This document shows, piece after piece, positions 9,945 to 19,769 of a stretch of DNA of 64,000 nucleotides (its first letter is position 1; every line of letters begins with the position of its first letter). The position numbers were made by a program, and so were the translations under genes. The stretch is from Dehalococcoidia bacterium. Its GTDB lineage: Bacteria > Chloroflexota > Dehalococcoidia > Lucifugimonadales > Lucifugimonadaceae. The stretch covers positions 30,110-94,109 of the forward strand of contig JANQQP010000006.1 of the NCBI GenBank assembly GCA_028285005.1, read 5' to 3'. The notes under the pieces were generated by a model. It worked only from the letters and a program-made list of their open reading frames with translations. It was not told where the DNA came from and did not search any database.

Positions 9945-12147
9945 GGCGCACCTCAGGCAACAGACGGTCCAGCCAGCGGGGCAGATACCAGTTCCACTCG
10001 CCGAACAACCGCATCAACGCAGGGGCGACCAGAGCACGCACCAGTGTGACGTCGATGAAGATGGCGATGGCAAGACCAAGACCTATCGCCTTGACGACGA
10101 CGACGTCCGCCAGGACGAAACTGGCGGCGACGACGATCAGAATGGCCGCTGCGCCAGTGATGATCAGTCCGCTCTTCTCCAGTCCTTCGACCACCGCGCC
10201 CGCGTTGTCTCCCGACTTTCTGTACGCCTCCTGAACGCGTGACAGCAGGAATATCTCGTAGTCCATGCTGAGTCCGAAGATGATGGCAAACAGCAGAATC
10301 GGCGTGGTCGCTTCGATCACACCCAGCGGCTCGAAATTGAGGAGACCTGAGAAGTTGCCGTCCTGGAAGACAAATACCAGCGCTCCGTAGGCGGCGAAGA
10401 TGCTCAGGACATTCAGGATGACAGCCTTGAGCGGCAACAGCACGGACCTGAACAGGAGCATGAGCGAGACGTAAGTGATGACGAGCACGACAGCGATGAC
10501 CAGCGGGAAGCGGGAGTAGAGCGTATCGACAATGTCCACGAGGTCGGCTGTGCCACCGTCGACATGAATCTCTTGCCCTGGCGGAGGTTCGAACGCTCGG
10601 ATGTAGTTGACCATTTCGGTAGCCTCGGGCGAGAACGGGTGCAGATCGCTCTCAACAACGAACAGAGCTGCGCCCGGACGGAGCGTGTCCCTCACGAGAC
10701 CTGACACTGTGTTGTCTGCGATCGACTCGGGGCGTTCGTAAAGCAGCCTGTAGCGATCGACGTCCCAGTCGGCACCAAGGTTGACGATGCTGACCACATC
10801 GCCTGCATTCGGCACCGTCTCCAGTGCTCGGCCGAACGCGTATAGCGACGCGAGGTTCTGTTCTTCAAACGGGTCGCCTTCAAACAGAACCACCACCGGG
10901 ATGAACGTGCTGAGCGCGAAGTCGAAGTCCTCGCGCAGGATATCGAAGCCCTGTCTGGATTCGAGAGAGTCGGGCAGAATCGTGGCATCGACCGTCCCGA
11001 GCCGCAGGTCCTTCGCCGGCCACACCAGTGCAATCAATACTGCGCTGGTAGGAATCAGCACTAGCAGCGGCCTCCGCATGACTGTTCGCGTGAGTGGGCG
11101 CCAGAAAGAACGTCCAGTCGTAGATCGTCTCGCCGGACCGATTCTGAACCGGTTGACGTTGTGTCCCATCACCCCGAGCACGGCCGGCAGCAGTGTCAGC
11201 GCAGCGGCAAGTGCGGCGACTATCACGATCACTGCGCCCATTCCAACCGACCGCAGCACCATAGTCTCGAACAGCAAAAGGCTGGTAAGGCCCACGAGGC
11301 TTGTCAGGGCGGAGAAGAAGATAGCGCGGCCTGCGAGTGTCTGCGCGGCGGCAATCGAGTCTTCGACGCTCGAGCCTTTCTTGAGTTCTTCCCTGAAACG
11401 GCTCGTGTAGAACAGCGAGTAGTCGATGCCAATTCCAATGCCGAGCAGTGTGACGATGTTGAGTGCGAAGACCGAGACGTCGACTTCACGCGAGATGAAG
11501 AAGACGACTGCGAGTGCAATGGCGACGCCTGCTCCTCCGACCGCAGCCGGAGTGATGGCTGCGATGAGCGTGCCGAAGACAATGAGTAGCGTCAGTGTGG
11601 CGAGCGGAAACGCGACTGTTTCGCCACGGCGTAAGTCGTTCTCACTAGCAAGGCTGAGATCCCTGTAGAGAGCCGGGCCGCCGCTCGTTCTCAGCGTGAG
11701 TGGAGATGTGTCGATGGATGAGAACGCGACATCAAGGAAGTCGACTGCGTCTTCGAGAGGTAGATCAAGACCGATGGTCACGTGGGCAATGTTGCCGTCG
11801 GCCGAAACGCGGCCGGGCTCGTCCGTGTGAGTCCGCACGCTCAGGACCTCTGGCATCTCGCGAAGGTCGGCCACTGAGCGGTTTACGGCGTCGATGAACT
11901 CCTCGTCGAATGCGTTGAGCTGCGGGTGCTCAAAGACCATCTCGACCGTGATGGTCGATATCTCGAGTCGCTCCCTGAGTACTGTGCGGGCGACAACAGA
12001 TGGAAGTTCTTCGGTTGTGAAGCCACCGGGCTTGAGGTTGTTCGGTGCCTGCGGAGCGAATGGCAGCGCGAGGAGGACGATGACGACCCAGATCGCGATG
12101 ACGAGATATCTGCGTCGGTATATCTGACGGCCGAGGAGTTCAAGCAT
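9934..12147 (-). CDS. MMPL-family (RND) transporter
   Basis: GIGIGIDYSLFYTSRFREEL, FGLSMDYEIFLLSRVQEAY, many TM segments; stop overlaps the start of the downstream lipocalin gene. Confidence 0.93.
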   Translation of the reverse strand: MLELLGRQIYRRRYLVIAIWVVIVLLALPFAPQAPNNLKPGGFTTEELPSVVARTVLRERLEISTITVEMVFEHPQLNAFDEEFIDAVNRSVADLREMPEVLSVRTHTDEPGRVSADGNIAHVTIGLDLPLEDAVDFLDVAFSSIDTSPLTLRTSGGPALYRDLSLASENDLRRGETVAFPLATLTLLIVFGTLIAAITPAAVGGAGVAIALAVVFFISREVDVSVFALNIVTLLGIGIGIDYSLFYTSRFREELKKGSSVEDSIAAAQTLAGRAIFFSALTSLVGLTSLLLFETMVLRSVGMGAVIVIVAALAAALTLLPAVLGVMGHNVNRFRIGPARRSTTGRSFWRPLTRTVMRRPLLVLIPTSAVLIALVWPAKDLRLGTVDATILPDSLESRQGFDILREDFDFALSTFIPVVVLFEGDPFEEQNLASLYAFGRALETVPNAGDVVSIVNLGADWDVDRYRLLYERPESIADNTVSGLVRDTLRPGAALFVVESDLHPFSPEATEMVNYIRAFEPPPGQEIHVDGGTADLVDIVDTLYSRFPLVIAVVLVITYVSLMLLFRSVLLPLKAVILNVLSIFAAYGALVFVFQDGNFSGLLNFEPLGVIEATTPILLFAIIFGLSMDYEIFLLSRVQEAYRKSGDNAGAVVEGLEKSGLIITGAAAILIVVAASFVLADVVVVKAIGLGLAIAIFIDVTLVRALVAPALMRLFGEWNWYLPRWLDRLLPEVRHDG

Positions 12148-12189
12148 CAGGAGCTGGCGCCGAAATTAGGGGACAGATCTGGCCAAATA

Positions 12190-12241
12190 AGAAGACCGGC
12201 CCACGAAAAGCATACGTCGATGCGGTGTGGGCCGGTCTTCT
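12190..12241 (-). terminator. Putative terminator between gyrA and the MMPL gene
   Basis: 15-bp perfect inverted repeat AGAAGACCGGCCCAC / GTGGGCCGGTCTTCT, 22-nt loop; minus-strand downstream TATTTGG. Confidence 0.6.
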
Positions 12242-12270
12242 GTGTTGAGCAATGTGCCGGTCGGCCTGCG

Positions 12271-14895
12271 TTACTCCTCGCTGGACTCTGCCGGTTCAGC
12301 TTCAGGAGATTCTTCGCCTTCGGCATCTTCCTCGACAGACGCAACCGTCTCAGAACCGTTTTCGTGGCCGTTACCGTTGCCATTTCCGTTCTGAAGAGTG
12401 GCCGGGTCGATCTCCTTAGCCGCCTGCCGACGCTGGTCGAGCACTCGGATGGCGCTGATGTTATCGCCGGACTCAGGCAGGACGATCTTCACGCCCTGAG
12501 CATTGCGGCCGGTGAGCCTGATCTCGCCGATATTGGTCCGCAGCACCTGCGCTTTCTCCGTCAGCAGGAACAGTTTGCCTTCGGAGTCTGTCCTGATCTC
12601 CTCGTTGACCACCGCCGCTGCCGCAACCTTGCCGGTCTTCGTGGTCACCTTGAGTGTGATCAGACCTTTGCCTCCGCGCTTCTGCGGACGGTAGTTGCGG
12701 AGCAGTGAAAGCTTGCCGTAGCCCTTGCGGCCGACGATGAGCAGGTAACCCTCGTCGTCGACTACGTCGAGCGCCACGATCTCATCGCGCCTCTCGAGGG
12801 TCATGCCTTTGACGCCACCGGCGTTGCGCTGGCGGGATGGCACGCCACCTTCTCCTTCGGACGGGAAGCGGATGGACAGGCCTTCTTTGCTGACGAGCAC
12901 GAGGTCTCGGTCCGCAGTCGCAAGGCATGCGCCGATGAGTTCGTCTCCAGGCTTGAGCTTGAAGGCGTTCAAGCCGGAACGGTTGATGTTGCGCAACAAA
13001 GGCAGGTGCATTCGCTTGATCTGGCCCTTGCGCGTGGCCATGACTAGGTAGGTGTCTTCCAGAAGGCTGGAGACACAGATCACTGCCTGTACCGCCTCTC
13101 TTGGCTCAATGTTGAACCCGAGGTTTTGCACAGGCGTACCGCGGCTGGTGCGCGACTGGTCGGCAGGTAGTTCGAATACCCGAGACGAAAACACGCGGCC
13201 GCGTGTCGTAAAGAAGAGAAGCGTGTCGTGGGTGTCGGCCACCTGCATGTGTGGCGTGACATCCTCTTCCTTCGACATCCGCTGGCCCTTGACGCCTTTG
13301 CCGCCTCGGTGCTGAGCGCGGTAGGTGTCGAGGTTGACTCGCTTGATGTAGCCGCTGTTGGACAGCGTGATGACGACATCGCGGTGAGGCTCCATGTCCT
13401 CTCGCCGCCATTCGCCGAGCTCCTGCTCGTGAACTTCCGTGCGTCGGTCCTGGCCGTACTTCCGCTTCATCTCGCGGGTCTCGGAGCGGACGACGCCCCG
13501 AACCTTTTCGGGGTTGCCGAGAAGCTCTTCCAACTCCTGGATCGTCTTGAGCAACTCGTTGTATTCGTTCTCGATCTTCTCGCGTTCGAGGGCAGCCAGC
13601 CTGCGCAGCTGCATATCGAGGATGGCCTGCGCCTGGATCTCGGAGAGGTCGAACTCCGTCATCAGGTTCGTGCGGGCATTCTCGACGTCGGACGAACCGC
13701 GGATGATCTCTATGACGCGATCGAGGTTCTCTATTGCAGTGCGGAGACCTTCAAGAACATGAACTCGGGCTCGTGCCTTGCGCAGGTCGAACTCTGCTCG
13801 GCGTCGGATCACCTCTTCCCGGAACTCAATGTAGTGGCGTAGAGCCGCCTTGAGCGTCAGGACTCGTGGTGTCCCTGCAACCAGGCCGATCATGTTGACT
13901 GAGAACGAGGACCGGAGAGGTGTGTGCTTATACAGGTTGTTGAGAATGACCGCCTGAGCTGCCCCGCGGCGAAGCTCCAGGACAACACGCATGCCTTTGC
14001 GGTCCGACTCATCGCGGACCTCTGACACACCCTCAAGCTTTCGCTGCTTGATTAGCTCAGCAACTCGGGCCACGAGATTCGCCTTGTTGACCTGGTACGG
14101 GATCTCGGTGAAGACAAGGCGCTGCCGCTCCGTGCGCGGCACTTCTTCGATCTCGTGCTTGGCCTGCATCATCACCCGGCCACGGCCGGTGGCGTAGGCG
14201 TCACGAATCCCTTCCTGCCCCCAGATCTCGGCTCCTGTCGGGAAGTCGGGACCCTTCACGAACTGCATCAGGTCGTCGACAGTTGCGTTCGGGTGAGCTA
14301 CAAGGTGAATGATTGCGTCACATAGCTCAGTCAGGTTGTGCGGTGGAATGTTGGTCGCCATGCCAACAGCAATGCCGGCGGCGCCGTTCAACAAAAGGTT
14401 CGGCAGGCGCGCGGGCAAGACGGTCGGTTCTTTGAGTGACTGGTCGAAGTTGTCAGACCAATCAACCGTCTCGCGGTCGATGTCGCCAAGTACGAACTCG
14501 GTGACCGGCGACAAACGGCATTCGGTGTAGCGCATCGCCGCAGGCGGATCACCGTCGACAGATCCGTAGTTGCCCTGCCCGTCCACAAGCGGATAGCGCA
14601 TGCTGAACGTCTGCGCCATGCGCACCTGCGCTTCGTAGACGGGGCTGTCGCCGTGCGGGTGGTACTTACCCAGCACTTCACCCACCAAACGGGCGCTCTT
14701 CTTGTAGGAAGAGGTGGGACGCATGCCCTGGTCGTGCATGGCATACAGAATTCGCCGCTGCACCGGTTTCAGTCCATCGCGAACGTCCGGCAATGCTCGC
14801 TGGACGATGACGGACATCGCGTAGTCCAGGTACGAACTGCGCATCTCGTCTTCGATGCCGATTGGGCGGACTTCACCTATGCCTTCAGTGACCAT
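12271..14895 (-). CDS. gyrA: DNA gyrase subunit A
   Basis: [40 protein letters not shown], GyrA box PQKRGGKG in the C-terminal domain. Confidence 0.97.
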   Translation of the reverse strand: MVTEGIGEVRPIGIEDEMRSSYLDYAMSVIVQRALPDVRDGLKPVQRRILYAMHDQGMRPTSSYKKSARLVGEVLGKYHPHGDSPVYEAQVRMAQTFSMRYPLVDGQGNYGSVDGDPPAAMRYTECRLSPVTEFVLGDIDRETVDWSDNFDQSLKEPTVLPARLPNLLLNGAAGIAVGMATNIPPHNLTELCDAIIHLVAHPNATVDDLMQFVKGPDFPTGAEIWGQEGIRDAYATGRGRVMMQAKHEIEEVPRTERQRLVFTEIPYQVNKANLVARVAELIKQRKLEGVSEVRDESDRKGMRVVLELRRGAAQAVILNNLYKHTPLRSSFSVNMIGLVAGTPRVLTLKAALRHYIEFREEVIRRRAEFDLRKARARVHVLEGLRTAIENLDRVIEIIRGSSDVENARTNLMTEFDLSEIQAQAILDMQLRRLAALEREKIENEYNELLKTIQELEELLGNPEKVRGVVRSETREMKRKYGQDRRTEVHEQELGEWRREDMEPHRDVVITLSNSGYIKRVNLDTYRAQHRGGKGVKGQRMSKEEDVTPHMQVADTHDTLLFFTTRGRVFSSRVFELPADQSRTSRGTPVQNLGFNIEPREAVQAVICVSSLLEDTYLVMATRKGQIKRMHLPLLRNINRSGLNAFKLKPGDELIGACLATADRDLVLVSKEGLSIRFPSEGEGGVPSRQRNAGGVKGMTLERRDEIVALDVVDDEGYLLIVGRKGYGKLSLLRNYRPQKRGGKGLITLKVTTKTGKVAAAAVVNEEIRTDSEGKLFLLTEKAQVLRTNIGEIRLTGRNAQGVKIVLPESGDNISAIRVLDQRRQAAKEIDPATLQNGNGNGNGHENGSETVASVEEDAEGEESPEAEPAESSEE

Positions 14896-15120
14896 TCTTA
14901 ACTCCCACTACGAGGGGTCATTCACGGCTTTCGCTGCATTGAATTCAAGACATGAATCTGGCGTCAGTTGTTCTCGATCTGCCCGAACATCTGACGCGTT
15001 AACACGAGGATAGTGTCTGGAGATGCGAAAGCTGAGTACACGTGCAGTTCAATTCTACGCTTTTCCCGCTCGCGCGTACACACGCACGCGTCCGCGCGAG
15101 GCGAGCTGCCTTTGACGTGT

Positions 15121-15729
15121 CTACTGAATGCCCGCAGCACGCTCTACGAGCGCCAGCAAGAGGTTGTCGAAGCCGGACGGCATGGCGTTGATCTGGTGGG
15201 CATTCCACTGGACGCCAATCGTCCAGTTGTTGCCGGGCACTTCGAACGCCGCGATGAAACCGTCTTCCCTGTAGCAGGAAGCCATTAAGTTCGGAGCGAG
15301 CTCCGTTGCTCGAAGACCTTCAGTGTTATCAAAGGAAACGCTAACCCAGCCTGAACCGGTGATGGTGTACGACAGCTTCGCGCCAGGCGATATGAAGACC
15401 GGCATCTTCGCTGCTTCACCAGCGTCGTCGGGAACAGGCACCGCCAAACCACCGCCAAGCGCAACGTTGACCGCGTGCATGCCCCACCCGACGCCGAGCA
15501 CCGGAATGCCCTGCTCCAACGCTACGTCCAGAATGTGCGGCGATTCGCCACGGAACGGTCCGCTGCCTATTGCCAGGAGCGCGCCGGCTGCATGCGGAAA
15601 TTCGTCGTCCGGGTCGACCGCGACAGGAGTTCCCTCTCCGTGCTGAACAGCGAGGAAATAGTCATCTCGGGATTCGCCTTCCGGAGAAAGAACGGCAACG
15701 ATGCCCGGCCCCGTGCTTCCGGCTGTCAT
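15121..15729 (-). CDS. Class I glutamine amidotransferase-like (PuuD/peptidase C26-like) protein lacking catalytic residues
   Basis: GIPVLGVGWGMHAVNVALGGGLAVPV resembles GIPVLGICRGMQxxNVALGG; IGVQWNAHQ at the position of GVQWHPE. Confidence 0.75.
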   Translation of the reverse strand: MTAGSTGPGIVAVLSPEGESRDDYFLAVQHGEGTPVAVDPDDEFPHAAGALLAIGSGPFRGESPHILDVALEQGIPVLGVGWGMHAVNVALGGGLAVPVPDDAGEAAKMPVFISPGAKLSYTITGSGWVSVSFDNTEGLRATELAPNLMASCYREDGFIAAFEVPGNNWTIGVQWNAHQINAMPSGFDNLLLALVERAAGIQ

Positions 15730-15762
15730 CGAACTTCGAACCTCAATGAGAGAGACCCAGCT

Positions 15763-16368
15763 TTAGAACGGTATGCCCCAGAGACCCATCCACTCCTCCA
15801 TGTTGCGCTCAATCACCATCCCCTGGCGTCGAGAGCGTGAGGCGAGTGAAACCTCTGTCGGCTTGTCGCGGTCTCCTGTCGATTCTCCGGTCGGCACAAA
15901 AGGGTAGAAGGCTTTGCGGTCGTAGCGGTATATCCAGTAGGTGCGGAGGCCGGAACGGAACGAGTTGTCATCAACCGTGCCCGTGAAGTACAGCTCGAAA
16001 ACGGCCGCAAGCAGAGTGTCCGCCGCGCCGTTGGCGCCCATGGCGTTGCCAACGGTGTATATCGAAGAGACGAGATCTTCGAAGTTCCCGTCCTCCATCA
16101 CGACCCATCGCATGCCATGCTCGTCATCCTGGATCTCGAACGCCGTTTTCGTGGCGCCAGGGCCGGAGTAAAGGACCGGGTCGAGCTCTGACTTGAGATC
16201 GCGAAGGAACGGGATTGACTCATCGTTCCTGAAAATGAGGCCGCCTCGGCGGGATGGGCTGATCTCACCTCGCGCCATGAGCCGCTGCTCTGCGCGAATG
16301 ATGCTGGACATTACCGACCAGTCTGTCTTCCCCTGAGGCCGCCTGCCGAACAATCGGTCCAATACCAC
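15763..16368 (-). CDS. pspAB: PspA-associated protein PspAB family
   Basis: DDEHGMRWVVMEDGNFEDLVSSIYTVGNAM, YWIYRYDRKAFYPFVP, MEEWMGLWGIPF; adjacent to htpX, as in actinobacterial htpX-pspAB pairs. Confidence 0.75.
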   Translation of the reverse strand: MVLDRLFGRRPQGKTDWSVMSSIIRAEQRLMARGEISPSRRGGLIFRNDESIPFLRDLKSELDPVLYSGPGATKTAFEIQDDEHGMRWVVMEDGNFEDLVSSIYTVGNAMGANGAADTLLAAVFELYFTGTVDDNSFRSGLRTYWIYRYDRKAFYPFVPTGESTGDRDKPTEVSLASRSRRQGMVIERNMEEWMGLWGIPF

Positions 16369-16383
16369 TAAACTTCTGCCTCT

Positions 16384-17307
16384 CTACCTCATGCCGAACG
16401 ACATTCGGCGCTCAAGCTCTTTCAACCGGCGAATGCGCTCTGCCACCGGCGGGTGTGTTGAAAACAGGCTGCCACCACCACCGGACTTCAGTGCGACAGG
16501 GATGAACAGGAATGCGCTTGCAGTCTGCAACTTTCGCAGGTCTTGCTCGGGAATCCTAGCCATCTGGCCGCTGATCTTCTCTAGCGCCGATGCCAGTGCT
16601 CCGGGATCTCCTGAGATTTCTGCTCCGCTGTGGTCCGCGCCAAACTCCCTGTAGCGGGTCAGCGCAAGCACAAGGAGCTGACCGACAAAGTACACGACTA
16701 TTGTTGCTAGATACACGAGGGCGATGTTGCCTCCGCCTTCTCTGCGGCCACCTCCCATAAACATCCCGAAGAACAGGAAGGTCATCATGAAGCTGGTCAG
16801 CGTGACCAGGAAGTTTCCGATGGCCAGTACGCGCATATCCCGGTTTCTGACGTGGGCAAGCTCGTGAGCCAGCACAGCGTCCAACTCGCGTTCCGACAGG
16901 CGCTCTCTTATGCCAGTTGTGACGGCCACAAGAGAGTTTTCCGGATTTCGCCCGGTGGCGAACGCGTTCGGAGTTCGCGAATCGATGACGGCCACCTTCG
17001 GCATCGGCATGCCGGCACGGTCCGCCAGTCGCTTGATGGAGCGATGTAACTCGGGCTCTTCTTGAGCCGTTACAAGTTTTGCCCCGGACGCCCACAGGAT
17101 CATTCGGTCCGACGAGAAGTACTGAAAGAGTGCGAACCCACCGACGATCACGGCGATGAAGACGATGGGAACCGACAGTCCCCAGAGGACTATTGCAAAC
17201 AGCGCGTACAGGACCCCCAGCATGAACATCGTGAAGTACATGCGGGAGACAAGGCCCGGGTCGCGTTTGAACTTACGCATACCTAGACTGGTCATCAGTT
17301 CCTCCAA
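16384..17307 (-). CDS. htpX: Zinc metalloprotease HtpX
   Basis: DSRTPNAFATGRNPENSLVAVTTGI, AVLAHELAHVRNRD (HEXXH), REFGADHSGAEISGDP. Confidence 0.96.
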   Translation of the reverse strand: MEELMTSLGMRKFKRDPGLVSRMYFTMFMLGVLYALFAIVLWGLSVPIVFIAVIVGGFALFQYFSSDRMILWASGAKLVTAQEEPELHRSIKRLADRAGMPMPKVAVIDSRTPNAFATGRNPENSLVAVTTGIRERLSERELDAVLAHELAHVRNRDMRVLAIGNFLVTLTSFMMTFLFFGMFMGGGRREGGGNIALVYLATIVVYFVGQLLVLALTRYREFGADHSGAEISGDPGALASALEKISGQMARIPEQDLRKLQTASAFLFIPVALKSGGGGSLFSTHPPVAERIRRLKELERRMSFGMR

Positions 17308-17494
17308 AAAACGGGAAGATCAAAACAGTTCCAGAAACCTCGGCCTAACCGGGTCTCCAAAGTTCACTGTTGAATGATCTTCCCCGTAATAGAATTCTAG
17401 CGACAGTGCATTGCTGGCACAATCGCCGAGCGATAACCACTGTCGTGCTCCCCTGTTCTGTACTACGCAGTGGAGCAACTGGAGGATTGAGGAC

Positions 17495-18445
17495 TTGACT
17501 GTTCAGCGGACTCTGCCGAACTCTACGGTGCCGGACGATGTCATTCTCCAGGCGGCTGAAGAGCTGGCCGTTCGCGCAACTCTCGAAGCCGGTCGATTTA
17601 TCACCGAGCGTTTCGGCGGGCCGATGGAAGTCATGCAGAAGGCCGATCGCGAAGGCGTCGACATCGTCACAGACGTGGACAAGGCGTCCCAGAAGCTGAT
17701 TGTCGAAATGATCGAGGAGCGTTTTCCCGATCACCAGATTCTCGGCGAGGAAGACCCTCCGGACGAAGAACCGCCTGCTGCCGACTTCATATGGGCGATC
17801 GACCCGATCGACGGCACCAAGAATTTTGTCAACGGTTCCACGATTCACGCCGTTTCGGTTGGACTGCTCCACCGCGGTGTCTCAGTTGCCGGAGCGATTT
17901 GGACGCCGTGGCCGAGCGAAAAAGGATTCGCCCAGGTGCACGCCCGTGCGGGCCACGGAACATGGCTAGACGGTGAGCGCATCGAGCTTAAAGCGAGCAA
18001 GAACGGCGGAGTACCGGAGGCCGGACGACTGGCGGCCGTGCCGGGCGGACTGCGCAGCGCGTTCGATGTGAAGAGGCCGTTGCAAGGGAACCTGGGCGAG
18101 CTCCGAATGACCGGTAGCACTTGCTACGAGCTGATGATGGCGGCGACCGGTTCCATGCAGTATTCGCTTAACGGCTACTCGAGCGTTTGGGACTATGCGG
18201 CCGGGCTCATCATCGTGCGCGAAGCCGGTGGAATCTCCCTGGCGCCTGGGCCCGAAGGATGGAGCGAGATGTCCGGCTGGAGCGGACTTTTCACCGCAGA
18301 TGTCGAAACCTCGAAGCGGTTGCGGTCGTGGAAAGGTGCAGTCTTGTCAGGCGAACCTGAGATCGCTCGCTTCGTTGCATCCAACCTCGCGATTAGAAAA
18401 CCGGGGCTTTTCAAGAGGGCCTGGAAATCAGTTTCCGGCAAGTGA
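17495..18445 (+). CDS. Inositol monophosphatase family protein
   Basis: ILGEEDPPDEE, WAIDPIDGTKNFVNGSTIHAVSVGL, SVWDYAAGLIIVREAGG; TTG at 17495 preferred over the ORF-track start 17411. Confidence 0.92.
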   Translation: MTVQRTLPNSTVPDDVILQAAEELAVRATLEAGRFITERFGGPMEVMQKADREGVDIVTDVDKASQKLIVEMIEERFPDHQILGEEDPPDEEPPAADFIWAIDPIDGTKNFVNGSTIHAVSVGLLHRGVSVAGAIWTPWPSEKGFAQVHARAGHGTWLDGERIELKASKNGGVPEAGRLAAVPGGLRSAFDVKRPLQGNLGELRMTGSTCYELMMAATGSMQYSLNGYSSVWDYAAGLIIVREAGGISLAPGPEGWSEMSGWSGLFTADVETSKRLRSWKGAVLSGEPEIARFVASNLAIRKPGLFKRAWKSVSGK

Positions 18446-18575
18446 ATCGGCCGCCGGCCGATTACTGTCTCGAACCGCAGTTTCCTGATATAAACTGCGC
18501 TGCGCTTCACTCACGGCCTCAATAGAAATCGTGTATCCCGCCGCGGCCAGTGACCGCTGCTCCGGACCAACCGAT

Positions 18576-19652
18576 ATGACCTCTCCATCACATCCCGTTC
18601 CAAAGCATCGCGCATCCAGAAAAGTCCTCACCGTCCAGGGGCCGATCGAGTCGGCGATGGTCGGCTTAACGCTCGCGCATGAGCATCTCCTGATCGACTT
18701 CACAGCGGTGCTGACCAAACCATCGGAAGCATCGCAACGCGGCAGGATGCATGAGCCCGTAACCCTCGAGAATCTCGGGTGGGTGAGACACAACTGGACG
18801 AGCAGCATCGACAACCTGAGGCTGTTCGATGAGCAGACAGCAGTAGATGAAGCGTCCGAGTTCTTCCAGGCAGGCGGCTCGACGATCGTCGATGTGACGT
18901 CGGTCGGCGTAGGACGTGACCCGCAGGCTTTGTTGCGAATATCGCGGCGCACGGGCCTGAACGTTGTGATGGGATCGGGTTTCTACATCGACAGCACTCA
19001 TTCCGATTGGCTACGTGCAGCGTCTGTGGACGAGATCGCTAGTCAGATCATCAATGACGTTGATGAAGGCGTCGATGGCACCGGGATTCGAGCCGGGATC
19101 ATCGGCGAGATCGGCTGTTCGTGGCCGTGGACCGATAGCGAACGAAAGGTCCTGGAAGCTGCTGTCGTAGCCCAACGAGAGACAGGCGCGCCCCTCCTGA
19201 TCCATCCTGGCCGAGATGAGAAGGCTCCGTTGGAACTGCTTTCTGCTGTCGATGGTTGGGGAGGCGACTTTCGCAGGACGGTGCTTAGTCACATCGAGCG
19301 CACTATCTACGATCGGGGGATCCTCGATGAAGTGGCCGCAACCGGGGTCTACCTGAACTTCGACCTGTTCGGCCACGACGAGTCACACTACCCTCTGGCG
19401 CCTGACACCTATATGCCCGCCGACCATGAACGCATCGAGCAGATTGAGCACCTGATTGCGGATGGCCGGAGCAGCCAGATTCTGCTGGCTCACGATGTGT
19501 GCTCCAAGCACAGGCTGAAGCGCTATGGCGGCCACGGCTATGACCATATTCCGTCTCGGATCGTGCCGAGGATGCGAGCTCGTGGCATGCACGAGGAAGA
19601 TGTCCGAATGGTGATGGTCGATAACCCCACCCGCATGCTCACCTTCAACTAG
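18576..19652 (+). CDS. Phosphotriesterase-family (PTER-like) amidohydrolase
   Basis: LTLAHEHLLIDF (HxH), AGIIGEIGCSWPWT, PLLIHPGRD, QILLAHDVCSKHRLKRYGGHGYDHI. Confidence 0.88.
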   Translation: MTSPSHPVPKHRASRKVLTVQGPIESAMVGLTLAHEHLLIDFTAVLTKPSEASQRGRMHEPVTLENLGWVRHNWTSSIDNLRLFDEQTAVDEASEFFQAGGSTIVDVTSVGVGRDPQALLRISRRTGLNVVMGSGFYIDSTHSDWLRAASVDEIASQIINDVDEGVDGTGIRAGIIGEIGCSWPWTDSERKVLEAAVVAQRETGAPLLIHPGRDEKAPLELLSAVDGWGGDFRRTVLSHIERTIYDRGILDEVAATGVYLNFDLFGHDESHYPLAPDTYMPADHERIEQIEHLIADGRSSQILLAHDVCSKHRLKRYGGHGYDHIPSRIVPRMRARGMHEEDVRMVMVDNPTRMLTFN

Positions 19653-19769
19653 AAGCTCGATTTTCTCTCTTTGGCCGATGGAAGTCGAAATCCCGTTGCG
19701 AGATTCCGGCGTAGCGAGATGATGGTGTCTTTCCGAATCTGGCAGCTCTACAGGGCAACTCCTTAACCG

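Noticed and set aside
10781-11410. 209-aa plus-strand ORF opposite the MMPL gene
   Set aside because: Antisense shadow of a strongly supported coding region in GC-rich DNA; low-complexity Ser/Thr/Arg composition, no recognisable motif.
13228-13842. 204-aa plus-strand ORF opposite gyrA
   Set aside because: Antisense to gyrA, no family motifs; explained by codon bias.
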